DNA of 64,000 bases from assembly GCF_051622035.1 (NCBI RefSeq), contig NC_135362.1, positions 28,517,001-28,581,000 on the forward strand, in the 5' to 3' direction. Below the pieces are notes generated by a model, which had not been told where the DNA came from, searched no databases, and saw only the letters and a list, made by a program, of their open reading frames with translations. Shown piece after piece: positions 12,461-23,526 of the stretch. The stretch is from Arctopsyche grandis. Its lineage: Eukaryota > Arthropoda > Insecta > Trichoptera > Hydropsychidae. Position numbers and translations under genes: made by a program. How positions within the stretch are numbered: position 1 is the stretch's first letter; each line of letters begins with the position of its first letter.

Positions 12461-13260
12461 TTATTATACATTATCACCTAGATATGCCACAACTACATAC
12501 ACTGTGGCTACTATATGTAGATATACAATTGATTAAAACCGACTTTGCACTTCATAGAACGAGCCGCGTATTCAAATCCACTTTTCATTCAATCCGTTGG
12601 ACGCAGATTAAATCCCGGAATTTCCATCCGGTTTACCCAGACACTCTTCCGCCGAACAATTATAAGTCAGACGCGAGAAATTATTTTTCATTTCTGCGCG
12701 CAATCTCTTTCAGAACTTTCCCATCGATTTTCCGCAGACGATAATAATACCACCAGTCCTGTCTAGCCGTGGTGGAAGGTTCACTATAATTTCAGAGTGA
12801 TTATGGTCCATTGTCGAGGACGTATAACGCCCACAACAACAGTAATCACGGGGGACTGGGACAGTGTTTTGGCGAATAGCAGGTGATAATTTGTCGGCGT
12901 CTTGCGACCGGTAGATGGGGAAATTATGTTGTGGGGAAAACCCACCCCCATCCTGTCGTTAGTAATTATCGCGTGACGCTACGGGTTCAGTTCATCCCTG
13001 TGATTAATCACGTGCTCGTCTGTGCAACGGAACGGTACGTAAATACGATGTGAAACTCAAAGGGAAGGATTTTTCAAAAGACGCTTTTCCACGGCCGCTG
13101 CTTAACAAAAATTGCGCGAAAATCCGCGGAAAAGCTCACCGTATGAAACGATGGTGGAAAGTCTCAATTATTTTATGATAGAAGGATAGTCTAAACCTGG
13201 TTGAAATACATAGCTTTTCTGATCCAGTTTTCTGAATACAATAATACAGTTTATACAAGC
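12461..13260. other. GC-richer non-repetitive island, possible regulatory DNA
   Basis: The stretch 12540-13150 has no repeats found elsewhere in the window. Its composition is more even than the flanks and it contains homeobox-like TAATTAT and GATTAATCACG sites. Open frames here are short and lack splice-linked partners, so I do not call a gene. Confidence 0.3.
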
Positions 13261-13304
13261 ATTTTTATACAATGTGAATTTATAAAAACATCATCCACAG
13301 TGAC

Positions 13305-13537
13305 CGATATACATCTATGCAGAAATATTTGCAGCTGAATAACTTAAGATTTGCAAGAGAGATTAGAGAGGAAATGCCAATTGGCTGGAAACGCTTCAAT
13401 GAAAAGCAGAAAAATTGAAAAACTCTGAAAGGAAACAATCGACCTGGAGTCACAAATTGAGGTGTGGCCAGCAGCGGGACTCTTGTTGGACTCATGACCA
13501 CTCTGCTTGAAAAATAATATGCTGACTATTGGTCCAC
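13305..13537 (-). mobile_element. SINE family 1 copy (left of head-to-head pair)
   Basis: Inverted body with AAACGCTTCAATGAAAAG, GGAAACAATCGACCTGGAG, GTGGCCAGCAGC and a tRNA-like head ending near 13537. Confidence 0.75.
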
Positions 13538-13540
13538 GCT

Positions 13541-13782
13541 ACTGGTTATCGATAGTTAGCTCGTAATGTCTTCAATTGTGTGGTCACAGGTTCAATCTCT
13601 GACTGTGCTGCTGGCCAGAACTTGGATATGTGACCCCAAGGTCGATCGTTTCCTAGCAGAGTTTGCCAATTTATCTGATTTCATTGAAACGGTTCCAACA
13701 AATTTGGCATCCCTCACCTATCTCTCTCGCAAAATTCGAGTTAACAGCATCCCAAATTTGCTGATGTTCATTAAAACCTCAG
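13541..13782 (+). mobile_element. SINE family 1 copy (right of head-to-head pair)
   Basis: Head with GTGGTCACAGGTTCAATC near 13582, then GCTGGCCAGAACTTGG, GGTCGATCGTTTCCTAGC and TGAAACGGTTCCAACAAA. Its head abuts the head of the inverted copy at 13305-13537. Confidence 0.8.
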
Positions 13783-13785
13783 CGT

Positions 13786-13998
13786 ATAAACGAGCCATAT
13801 ACAACAGCCAATAAGGTCTCGCGACCCATCGACCAATGATCTCTCTGCGCTGAAAGTACACGCTGTGTATACATATTCGGCAGATTTTTTGCTTCATTTG
13901 GAACTGGCTCGTCAATGGAACAACAATAAACTACTTCTACCACTACCCGCTGCGTCTTTCACTCCGATCTCGGAAACCCTTCTGCATGTCTACACTAC
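13786..13998 (+). mobile_element. LTR-like fragment, second family
   Basis: Shares a long block with the inverted segment at 20287-20510 (TAAGGTCTCGCGACCCATCG, CAATGATCTCTC, CAATAAACTACTTCTACC, CCGATCTCGGAA). It ends CACTACA, with AATAAA about 70 bp before the end, as expected of the R-U5 part of an LTR. The left boundary is lost. Fossil. Confidence 0.5.
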
Positions 13999-14129
13999 AA
14001 TTTCAAGGATCTAAAAGTGATTTTTTCACTATAAATTGGATTTATCAATATTTTTTTCATATTATACAATACTTACATACATATAATATAACATATATGC
14101 TAACATTTAAAGATAATACTTCATATGAA

Positions 14130-14400
14130 TACTATCATGGTTTCCTTGATTGTTCTGATTTACTGAGTAAGGTTAGTTTCAGGATCCCAGTTAGGTATTC
14201 TAGACACGTTGCACTCCTTTCGCTTAATCTTTACAAAACCAATTCCCTAAAATATTCCTATCTACAGCGTATTTATCGTATCCTTAACGGGGATGTTACA
14301 TTCGTGGGTGATGTGTATTTTGTTGTTATTAATATTTCCGCTGCCACCAAGCGTTTTTGCGGAACGCTACTCCGTAAATAAAACTCACTTTATTTTATAA
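14130..14400 (+). mobile_element. LINE C-terminal fragment, Jockey/CR1-like
   Basis: The frame to 14381 reads DCSDLLSKVSFRIPVR, SRHVALL, YKTNSL, QRIYRILN, the usual end of a Jockey/CR1-type ORF2. 5' truncated. Confidence 0.65.
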
Positions 14401-14439
14401 GATGATTATCTTCTTTAATAGTAGTAAGTATACACGAGA

Positions 14440-14612
14440 TTAGTTAGTATTACACGTTACTAGTTAGTAGTTTACTAGTTAAGTCGTCTAATCGCGAGTC
14501 ACTAGTTAGACGGTTCAATTGTAAGTCAGTGATTAGTAAGAGACGGTTCGGTTGTAAGTCAGACGGTTCGATCGCAAGTGATAAGTAAGAGACGGCTCGA
14601 TCGCAAGTGACC
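14440..14612. repeat. Minisatellite, about 28-36 bp unit
   Basis: Units built from GTAAGAGACGGTTCG, TCGCAAGTGA and ACTAGTTAG repeat with small variations across about 170 bp. The short open frame on the minus strand is an artefact of the repeat. Confidence 0.75.
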
Positions 14613-14729
14613 TTCCATATGTTTAACATCAGTATATATTTAATAGACGTAACAATTTGGACCAATCATAGTTCGTGATAAAATAGGGGGGAACTCGAGT
14701 TAAGTAAAACAATATCTTAAGACTTTAAT

Positions 14730-15110
14730 ACTTTGACCCTTGAGTGTATCGAGAAATGGTTTTCACACAATTAGTTACGCAGCTTTAAAAGGGTTTTTGA
14801 GGGAATACGATTCGAGTCGAGTCGTGTGAAAAATGCTGGTAAACTAATTAAAGACAATATTTTTAGTGTTTGCATATGTATCCCTTGAGGGTAGATTTCA
14901 CGCAATTCGTTGTGCGGATTAAGAGTCGTGAGAATAATGCAGAAAAGCGATAAAGTTAATTGAAAAACGATATTTTTAGTGTTAACATATGTGTCTTGAA
15001 TGTATCGAGAAATGGCTGAGTAGATGCACGCAATTTGTTGTGCAGGCTTAAAGAAGGGCTTTGATATTTTTGGGGAAAACATAGTTCGTCTCGCAGATTG
15101 ATTTAAAGGT
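14730..15110. repeat. Three degenerate tandem units of about 120-130 bp
   Basis: TGTATCGAGAAATGG occurs at about 14743 and 15005, ATATTTTTAGTGTT at about 14857 and 14970, and CACGCAATT.GTTGTG at about 14898 and 15028. This gives three diverged copies in the same direction. Confidence 0.6.
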
Positions 15111-15149
15111 CGTGGGAGTAGAATACATAAAACAAATAAAGACTTATGT

Positions 15150-15500
15150 AGATATAACAGGGAGCTGAATGAGGTTGACCTATTAGATATTTCCTTACAA
15201 TAATTCAGGACTGCCATCAGGAGAGTCTTGACTGATTTATCCATTTCTATTATATATTCTTTGTCCAATTATATTGTATCACTTAATTTTAATCCAATTT
15301 TATTATATCACTTTATGTTTAATTATGCATTGTCCTATTTAGTCATATTTTAGTTTTTTTTCTTTTATTTCTCATTTGTTTGTCTATATGTACTGTCTAA
15401 AAATCTATAATTGGGCTCAGATGGTATTTTGTTATATTTATTCTTTGTTTTTATGAATTTCTACATCTGAGGCCTGTTGATTTTTCAATAAATAAATATA
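15150..15500 (+). mobile_element. Possible LINE 3' end
   Basis: A short frame reads NEVDLLDISLQ and FRTAIRRVL, similar to the last residues of some non-LTR ORF2 proteins. An AT-rich UTR follows, ending CAATAAATAAATA near 15488. Weak evidence. Confidence 0.35.
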
Positions 15501-15700
15501 AAAATCAATGTTTGTCTGTTTGTTTTTCTGTGTCGTATGCGTTCCTATGAAATTCAACTGATTGCGATGAAACTTACACGAGTTATTGTGTGCATGCCCG
15601 CGATGGTTTCTGTAAAAAAAATGTCCAAAATTAGGAACGGGGAAACAAGAATGAGTGGCATTGCAACGCATGTCGGATTCAGCTAGTAATGTATAACATA
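15480..15700 (-). repeat. Dispersed 'CTAGCTGAA.CCG' repeat
   Basis: The minus strand starts ACTAGCTGAATCCG and contains CATGCGTTGCAATGCC. A later GTTTCATCGCAATCAG-type block also occurs in the plus-strand copy at 21700-22090. Class not determined. Confidence 0.6.
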
Positions 15701-16479
15701 GAAAATGATCGTTTGATTAGTAGCTTTTAGAATAGACCTGAGGTGTATTGCGAACTTAATTTGAAATCACACCCCACCCCATGTATTGCATTTACATAAA
15801 TACATATATGTATCACCCAAAATATAAATTAAGCTAACTACACTTTGATTTAGCACCAAGCACACATGCCCTCGATTTGCAAATTGGAACATTTGTCTGG
15901 AGACCGGAACCACACCCGTTCCGAATTCCAAATTTCAATCTTTCCACTGTCAAAGCTTGGTCTGGGTAATTTGCGCGCGTGTCGTCGACACGCCCCAGAT
16001 TAATCAACATGTTAATTTCTTACGAGATTTGCATCGGCCACGCATCTTGGGGAACGCCATGTACTACGCGACAAGTAATATAATATTGAAATATATATCC
16101 ACTATGATAAATATTTTATGATTCGGGAGTGTGGCGCATACTTTCGGATGTCTTACTCTATAAATATATGAGTGCAAACTGAGAAGATGAATAACATCAG
16201 CAATAATGAGACCAATTAAGGTACACATAAACGGCACGTGTATTTTTAATATTATTCTATTAATTCAATTCCGATTCGTGTAAATACGAGTAAATACTAG
16301 AACGAGCTTTTAGCTCGCAATTTTACCGATTTAAAATTCAGCACACTTCCAATTAACCCTTTTAAACGAAAACAAAAAATATTGTGGCCAGAACACTATC
16401 CCAATAAACATGTTTCGATAAAAAAATACTCAGCATAAAATAGTATTAACAGTAGTACAAAATCCCAAATGAAAATACG
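15701..16479. other. No gene; non-repetitive stretch
   Basis: 15840-16080 is GC-richer with GTCGTCGAC and homeobox-like sites; the rest is AT-rich. No coding signal. Confidence 0.4.
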
Positions 16480-16800
16480 TACTTTTGTCATTTGATTTGA
16501 ACTGGACGACTACTTAGAGATATTTGAAAGTTGAAAAGTACTACAAGTGAAAGATAAAATACCCGACTATAGATTCCAATATTCATTTTGAACAGGAAAC
16601 TGGCAGATTTTGAGACATCGACCGAACAACACCAAGATATAGAAAAATCGCGCGATTTAAAAAACACATATCTCCGAATCTCGAGCCAATCAACATTTTT
16701 TATTACCATATTCGTGCTAACTGGGCATAGATCTATAAGAAAAGTCATATCTCGTCTCTGAACCAAAAAAAAGTCGTCATTTGTCGAACAGTGTTATTAA
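16480..16800 (-). repeat. Diverged copy of 'CACTGAGCAACAAA' repeat
   Basis: Resembles the copies at 23122-23450 and 51880-52206: TAGATTCCAATATTCA, a TTTGAG/TTGAGC block, AAAATCGCGCGATTT and CATATCTC in the same order. Strongly diverged. Confidence 0.5.
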
Positions 16801-17780
16801 CTGTTGTTAACTATTCGGCTCATTTGAGAGTATTATTTTTAAATAAAATGAACATCCCTGCTGAAAGAATATTTAGTTAACAGTAATATCATAACAAAAA
16901 TAGTATATGTTAGTACATATGTATGTATTCATTGTAGTTATTTACTTTCAAAAGATGCGAGAAAAACATCAATTTGACTGGTATTCGTCCTTTATTAGTC
17001 GAAAAAAAAGGTTCACGCTCAAAAAAAGCCCGCGTGGCCACCGCTGACGTACATGTTTTCATACAACAGATACCATACTTTTGAACCGTCTCTGTACAAT
17101 TTAATGGAATTATAAATTCAAACCGGAAAGATGGACGACAACCGGATGGTGTTGTTGCAAAGTCTCTCCTCTTCATTCCCTCGCACCCCCACAGCCTCCT
17201 ACCTTTTGACATGCCCCTTAGTTTCGCATTAATCATGCATTCGCGGTGCGCGCTAACAATTCAAGAGGCGCAGATACGGAACAAAGGACCTTTGTTCCAA
17301 ACGGCTTGCATTCGCACATTCGAAGCCTTTCACGAGAACGACATGCCTACGATTGTTCAGTGTCGGAAGGTCTTCAAACTTTTCCAATCGTACCCCCCTC
17401 AAATTTAAAAGCAGTAATTGAAAATTTTAATCGATTTTATTTATGCTGGCAAGATTTGGGAGGTTATCAAAATCCAAATCGACTGTCCCCTATTAGATTT
17501 TGTCAATTTATCTAACTTAATTATTTTGATGGTTCTAATAAAATCTGCATCCCCCTCCTCTCTCTTGCAAATTCAGCAAGACCGAATTTGTTGATTATTG
17601 CAAGCCAGAGAAATGTTATAATAATAGGAGTGGCTTTTGGCGTCATATTGTTGTCAAGTGACGATTGTCCGCAGACAATCCTAAATAATCTCAGCACCAG
17701 TAGTATTTGATGCTTGGTACTCGACGTATGTCCGATAATTAATTAAGGTAATTAAGATGTGTAAAATACATTTGTTTGCA
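16801..17780. other. No gene; partly GC-richer unique sequence
   Basis: 17000-17400 is non-repetitive with mixed composition. Overlapping frames at 17211-17515 show no recognisable protein. 17440-17600 looks like a very decayed SINE body (GGCAAGATTTGGG near 17448, TTTGTCAATTTATC near 17499). Confidence 0.4.
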
Positions 17781-18700
17781 GATCATAAATTGATATATAT
17801 AATTGGAAAGAATGTTGATGTAATGTCTGAGATTTTAAATATAGAATTAATTATGTGAATGACTGGTTGTGTGAAAATAAATTAAAGTTGAATGTGAATA
17901 AAACAAAAATGATGTGGTTGAATGGTAAAAATAAAAATATATTGAATGAAATTAGAATTGATGATAAGTTAATTGAAAAAGTTGAAAATATAAAATACTT
18001 AGGTGTATACATAGATTCAGGACTAAATTTTAAAATGCACGCTGACTATATAATAAAAAAAATGGCTAGAAAAGTTGGTGTATTATGTAGATTAAGAAAT
18101 ATTTTAAGTAAAAAAAGTAAAATTTTAGTGTTTAATTCAATTGTCTTGCCACATGTGATTTATTGTGCCACTGTGCTTAATTTGTTTAGTGGCCAAGATT
18201 TAGAAAAAATGCAAAAAATACAGAATAAAGCTATGAGAGCTATTTTGAATGTGAGTAGATTTAAGAGTATTGGAAGTATGTTAGATGAATTAGGATGGAT
18301 GAGTATTAGAATTAGTCTAAATATTAGTACATTGTCTTTAGTTTATAAGTTAGATCATAAGTTATTACCTAAGTATTTTGATGATTATATAATAAGGAAT
18401 AGAGATAAACATAGTTTTTATTCTAGAAATAAGGACAAACTAGTTGTAAGTAGAGTAAGAAAGAATAAGACGGCTGGGGGTGTTTTTCACAGGGGTGTGC
18501 TCATATATAATGCCCTCCCTGAGTGCGTCAGGTCTGCTAAAAACATGGATGCATTCCTGCGAGGTGCGAAGAGACACCTCTGTGAGGGACAGTACATATA
18601 AGTTAATTATAAATTTTAGAGTTAAGTATAATAATTAAGATGTATTTTTTTTAAATTAGCTTGATAGCTAAAATATATATAAATAAATAAATAAATAAAA
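17781..18700 (+). mobile_element. LINE reverse transcriptase C-terminal half
   Basis: A 248-codon frame (17855-18601) carries the RT thumb and C-terminal region: MNDWLCENKLKLNVNKTK, KYLGVYIDSGLNF (the usual YLGV motif), VFNSIVLPHVIYCA, MQKIQNKAMRAIL, ELGWMSIR and IYNALP. Upstream, 17781-17850 encodes the segment before it in another frame, so one frameshift. The catalytic YADD box is lost by 5' truncation. The 3' end is an AAAT repeat at 18680-18700. Jockey/CR1-type relatives end this way; exact clade not assigned. Confidence 0.85.
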
Positions 18701-19239
18701 CTTATCTGTTTGTTTATATTACTCGCAAGATGGGCAAGCATCGGTAAAAATTGCACAATGCATTCAAAAACACATAATAAACAACATGGATACATTTTTA
18801 TAAGTAAATTGATCCGATTGTATTCCATGCGTTGTGGCGTATTTATAGAGCCGTACCGCGTAATATTGACAACAATTATTTATTCGTAAGGGCCCTTCTA
18901 TTATTATTACATTTCTCTGTTGCAAGCATACATATGTAGGATATTAATATAAAATGATTATAATTATGTATAATGATGTGGCTCATGCCCAACAGTTGGT
19001 ATTATACACATATGTATTAATGTTAAGGTTGGTACTCCCGAACCTTGTCCGGGCGACAGAAGTCGCGTGTGACGTTTGACCGGGTGCGTACGCGCATCGA
19101 GTATTGTTCTCAAATAAACGTATAAGATTGAATTGAGATTGCTTTTACTTGTCTTTCTCTCCTGCAATCCTCCCTACTACCCAGCGGACTTCCTATACAT
19201 ATGCTTGCTGTTTTTAATTATTAATATATGTACTGGTGT
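18701..19239. other. No recognisable gene
   Basis: AT-rich; CCCTTCTATTATTATTACAT near 18892 resembles inverted ends of a small repeat also near 17617, 41785 and 43233. Confidence 0.4.
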
Positions 19240-19700
19240 TGTACCCGATGAAATATCATCGCATGCGTGTTAGCATATTAAGCTATTAAATAAAAAAAAT
19301 AAAATAAATATCTCGGTTCTGTGTTCGATCCGCACGCGGTCAATTTTTTTTCAACTACCTTTTAAATATATTTAATTGTTTGATATGAAAAAAAATGGTA
19401 AAAACTAACCACCTACCTACTTGTAAACAATTAAATTATATGTATCTAAAATAATTAAATAAATATTAGCAGTAATTGATCAGAGACTTAGGGCCATCTA
19501 TTTGAATAATGGAAACATTGGTGGCAAACAGTATATCTAGAGGTTTTTTTCTTTTGTTATTATATTCGTATACGTTTTGTTGGCAGTGGTTTAGTTGTGA
19601 CGTACATATGTAAGTCGAATCGAAACGTCTACATTTTGTAGTATGGCGAGCGTTATCTCAGACAGACACACAAACGCTGCTTCGATTAATTGGGTAATAC
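19240..19700 (+). mobile_element. SINE-like family 2, plus copy
   Basis: A tRNA-like head (GTTAGCATATTAAGC, then GTTCTGTGTTCGATCCGC as B box) is followed by about 350 bp of body with ACAATTAAAT, a CTTAGGGCCATCT block and CAAACAGTATAT. The tail half includes GCGAGCGTTATCTCAGA. An inverted partner is at 21190-21690. Confidence 0.6.
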
Positions 19701-19882
19701 ATATGTACATATGTGTGCTCTAAGGACGTGATATATCCTCGATATAACATTACATATGTATATGTATATATGTAGGTACTTCCAGCAGGTTTGAATATAT
19801 GTAGATTATTTTTATTCTTATTTTCCTTATTCAAGATTAAGTCGAAATTCCAATATCTTAACAAGGTACCTTCAGAATAACT

Positions 19883-19919
19883 TGGAAGTAGATTCCACTG
19901 CTACTGGAATCTACTTCCA
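19883..19919. repeat. Perfect hairpin, 14-bp arms
   Basis: GGAAGTAGATTCCA is followed after about 7 bases by TGGAATCTACTTCC. Not part of a larger repeat that I can see. Confidence 0.8.
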
Positions 19920-20286
19920 CTCGAAACTTAACCTTTCAAGGATTGAGCTCATCTGTTTCTCAAAAACCCTTCTGGGTAGCCCCACTACTACTTTCATCTA
20001 CTGGGAATACTTTTCGACAACCTTTCCTCGGGCATTCGAGCATGTATAGGTACATACATACACATGTACATGCCCCAGAACTTCCAATGTCTACATACAT
20101 ATATCTATTACTTTATTTTATTTATCGCACATATTTATATTTATCCCAAAATAAAACTTTTTGATAAGTATTGATTTTTCCCATTGGAAAATATTCACTC
20201 TCCCTCCTCTTTCCAACACTTTTTACAACTTCTTAAGTAAACTTCATTAATAGCAAGGTAGCTCAAGGTTTTTTTGTGTAATTTTG

Positions 20287-20510
20287 TAGCGTGGACGTGT
20301 AGAGGGCTTCCGAGATCGTAGTGAAAGATGCAGTAGTAATGGTAGAGGTAGTTTATTGTTCTTGATCGGTCGGCCTGCCAGCTCTAAATAAGGCACGGAC
20401 CAAAACCATCGGTTACTCTCCGCTGAGAGATCATTGGTCGATGGGTCGTGAGACCTTATTGGCTGTTGTTTACGGCTCGCTTATAGGCTGAGGCCTTTTT
20501 GACGCAAACT
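20287..20510 (-). mobile_element. LTR-like fragment, second family, inverted
   Basis: Inverse of 13786-13998 (shared TCCGAGATCG, GGTAGAGGTAGTTTATTG, GATCATTGGTCGATGGGTCG, GGCTGTTGTTTA). The outer end reads TGTAGCGTGG. The other end is unclear. Fossil. Confidence 0.45.
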
Positions 20511-21009
20511 CGAGATCAGGTGATTAGTAATGGTAAACCAACGGTCCACGAACACCAATTACCTGGTCTTCACGTTACGATGTGAATTCGGATACCTTTT
20601 TCCCCATTCAATAATGATTTGTGGATTAGGAGATAAGAAGATTTAATCAACCGTAGGTAAGAACCCCCCAGTCACGAAATTGGAGATAAGTATTACTCAT
20701 AACTGATACGTGGTAGATATAAATTAGAAACATAATCATTAGTATATCTCAGAGTAAACAAATACTTGTCGATTGAGCAATTTAAGCCTTTTACAATGGG
20801 AGATAAGGCCATCATGATTAACGATGCTACTTCAACATGACAAACATGTATTGAAATGTCTTTTGAAGATTTTATTCGACAGTATGTATGATATCTTAAA
20901 GTATAAAATTGCATTGTGAAATTGAGAAAGAACAAATTTTTATAAAATTCTTTCGTCTCAATATTTAGTTATAAATTACTCACAAATAAAACATGAATAA
21001 TCTTTTTAC
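20511..21009. other. No recognisable gene or repeat
   Basis: Mixed AT-rich sequence, nothing shared with the rest of the window. Confidence 0.5.
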
Positions 21010-21180
21010 TTTTTTTTTAAATTTTAAGTTGACCGGAAATGATACCTCCCCTTATAGGTGTCCTCTTTTTTTTAAGTTTTTGGATTCAATTATCTCCCAA
21101 GTCACTCAATCGATTAGACTGAGTTTTTTTATGTAATAGAAATTAGTAATTTTATAGTTATATTTTTTAAATATTTTTAT
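21010..21180 (+). repeat. Dispersed repeat, uninterrupted copy
   Basis: TTTTAAGTTGACCGGAAATG, ACCTCCCCTTATAGGTGTCC and TAATAGAAATTA match 32030-32640. There the foldback element sits exactly after CCCCTTATA, so this copy is the empty site. Confidence 0.75.
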
Positions 21181-21189
21181 CATATATAA

Positions 21190-21690
21190 TATCGCTATTC
21201 TGCCTGTCTGTGTGTGCATCTGAGATAACGCTCACCGTACTATAATAGTCGTTTCTATTTGATTTACATATGTATGTCACAGCTAAAACAGTGCCAACAA
21301 AACGTACAATATAAAATACGAATATAATAATGAAAGAAAAAAATTTCTATATATATACTGTTTGCTACCAATGTTTCCTCTGTTCAAATTGATGGCGCTA
21401 AGTCTCTGGGCAATACCAATCTATTGAAAATTTATTTAATTAGTTAATCAATTTTTCTATTGGTGTTTTATATTGTTCATATGAATGTAGGTAGGTAGGT
21501 AGTTTTTACCATTTTTTTTCATATTAAACAATTAAATATAAATATTAAATTAAATATATTTAAAAGGTATTTCAAAAAAAATCGACGGCGTGCGGATCGA
21601 ACACAGAACCGACACATTTTTTTTTATTTAATACCTTAATAACCTTAATATGCCAACACCCTTGCGATGATATTTCATCGGGTACAACAC
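21190..21690 (-). mobile_element. SINE-like family 2, minus copy
   Basis: Inverse of 19240-19700: GATAACGCTCACCGTACT, TGCTACCAATGTTTCC, GCGCTAAGTCTCTG and the tRNA-like B box GTGCGGATCGAACACAGAAC near 21590. Confidence 0.6.
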
Positions 21691-21699
21691 AAGTTTTAT

Positions 21700-22090
21700 A
21701 TAATACTAGCTGAACCCGGCATGCGTTGCAATGCCAGAATAAGGCATGCATTTCCCATTCCCGTTTCGAGTGATGCTTGCAGCCCTACTAACGTCTCTTC
21801 AACGCCGTGTCGTCATAAAACAACTGGTAAAGTGGTTACCAACGAACACATTTCCTTGACTACACAATGGCGTTTCAAACTTTCGCTTTCGCTTTCAAAC
21901 TTTTGTCGGTAAAATCGTAATTACAAATACTATTATTTAGAGGTTTTTTCTCGTTTTTTTTCACAGTTAGCTTCCCGGACATGCATACAACAAATCCTGA
22001 AAGTTCCATCGTAATCGGTTGAGTGGTTTAGGAGCCTATATGAGACAAACAGATAAACACCTATTCAATTTTATATATGTGCATATATTC
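21700..22090 (+). repeat. Dispersed 'CTAGCTGAACCCGGC' repeat
   Basis: ACTAGCTGAACCCGGCATGC at the start; TTCCATCGTAATCGGTTGAG and GGAGCCTATATGAGACAAAC near the end. Related inverted copy at 15480-15700. It looks like the conserved ends of a small retroposon, class undetermined. Confidence 0.6.
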
Positions 22091-22117
22091 ATCGGGTTCA
22101 ACATAAATTTTATATAA

Positions 22118-22350
22118 TACTAGTTATTTTACCCGGCTTTGCTCAGTATTTGTAATATAAACGGGGTAAACATGGCGAATCTAATAGTAAATATTCAATT
22201 GTTTTTTTATTAAATTTATTTGAATCGAAAAAAAAAATAGAATCGTCGTCATAGAAATTCTAACTTGTTTACGAAATTCCCAACCAAAGATACACATATA
22301 TGTACATACATACAAAGTCTGTTTCGAAATTATATATTAGATTATATACA
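22118..22350 (+). repeat. Dispersed 'ACCCGGCTTT' repeat, short copy
   Basis: ACTAGTTATTTTACCCGGC, TATTTGTAATATAAACGG, ATGGCGAATCTAATAG and TTCCCAACCAAAGATAC. This is the 2253-3075 repeat with its middle missing. Confidence 0.7.
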
Positions 22351-22539
22351 TATATATGATTCAATACCATACTTCAGAGAAACTACATATATGTATGTAT
22401 GTAACGTCATTTTGATTAGACACATTATCAATCATTATTTATTGATACGTCAAACAAATACAAAACGTCACAATGACACGATGAATAGATGAATGATGAA
22501 ATAGATATAATATATATGTACATGGTTGAAGAAACTCAT

Positions 22540-22920
22540 ATCGAAAAACGTGACCGCCAGCTGCATCTCGATAGAATGCAATTTTGAATCGATTTTGCAC
22601 GTGTATTGAAATGCGTCACGCGTGCTTTGCCGCGCGATTACTATGCAAATATTGCTGATATAAATAAATCATTAATAGTAGAAACGTGTGAAATGAATAA
22701 TAATAGTAATCCGCGTTTTAATTGTCGGCACGTGGACTTTAACCGGGGATTTTAATTATTATATTTAATCCGTCGCATTATCCCCTTTGCGTTGGGATGA
22801 TTAATGATCGCAGCTTAGCAAAACTTGCAACAACCCCACTAATGTGATCAGTGGAAGGTTAAACTTTAACAGTTGTGGTCAAAAACGTGGATAAACTTTA
22901 ACCACCGTCGAACGGAGGCA
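22540..22920. other. GC-richer non-repetitive island, possible enhancer
   Basis: Contains CAGCTG, ATGCAAAT (POU octamer) and several TAAT cores within 380 bp, with no repeat match and no coding frame. Its job is unknown; a cis-regulatory role is only a guess. Confidence 0.3.
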
Positions 22921-23121
22921 TAATAATCACTTACTGTGTTGTTTAGTTTACAAATAAACCGCAACGGTACAACGATCCCATATTATTGCTTTACTTGTTC
23001 CAAGTTTCAAATTGAAACAGGGAAAGTATTACGAAATAATCAAACGCTCGTCCGTATTGATTTATATACCTATACAATTCTCATACATTTTATAACAAGA
23101 TCTTCACAACTACAATGACTT

Positions 23122-23450
23122 AATTACACTGAGCAACAAAAATAAAGTAAAAATTACCAGAGCGGAAACAAATCAATCTTTACTAAGTTTGACCCACTGT
23201 ATTCGAGTATGATAATTATTTTTCTTGGTTCACGATCGTTTACGAGACATGAACGTTTAAAAAATGCGCAATTTTTACAGTTTTTTGGCTTTTGCGGTAT
23301 TTAACTTAAAATCTAGAATTTTTGTGCTCAAATTGAGTATTGGAATCAATAGTCAGGTGTTTTTTCTATTGATTGTGATTTTTTATTGTTTTAAAATACT
23401 TATAATTAATTATCTAGCGAATTTTAAAAGTCAAAAATATATTTTTTTTT
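23122..23450 (+). repeat. 'CACTGAGCAACAAA' dispersed repeat
   Basis: Begins ACACTGAGCAACAAAAATA and contains TACCAGAGCGGAAAC, TTTGACCCACTGTATTC and GCGCAATTTTTACAG, ending near TAGCGAATTTTAAAAGTC. The inverse copy is 51880-52206. A non-autonomous element of about 325 bp; class not assigned. Confidence 0.7.
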
Positions 23451-23526
23451 ACGGATTTTTTCTCCGTGCTATTTTGCGTTTGTTTGACCAGTTTATACGC
23501 GTTTATACGCTTATACGCGTAAACAG

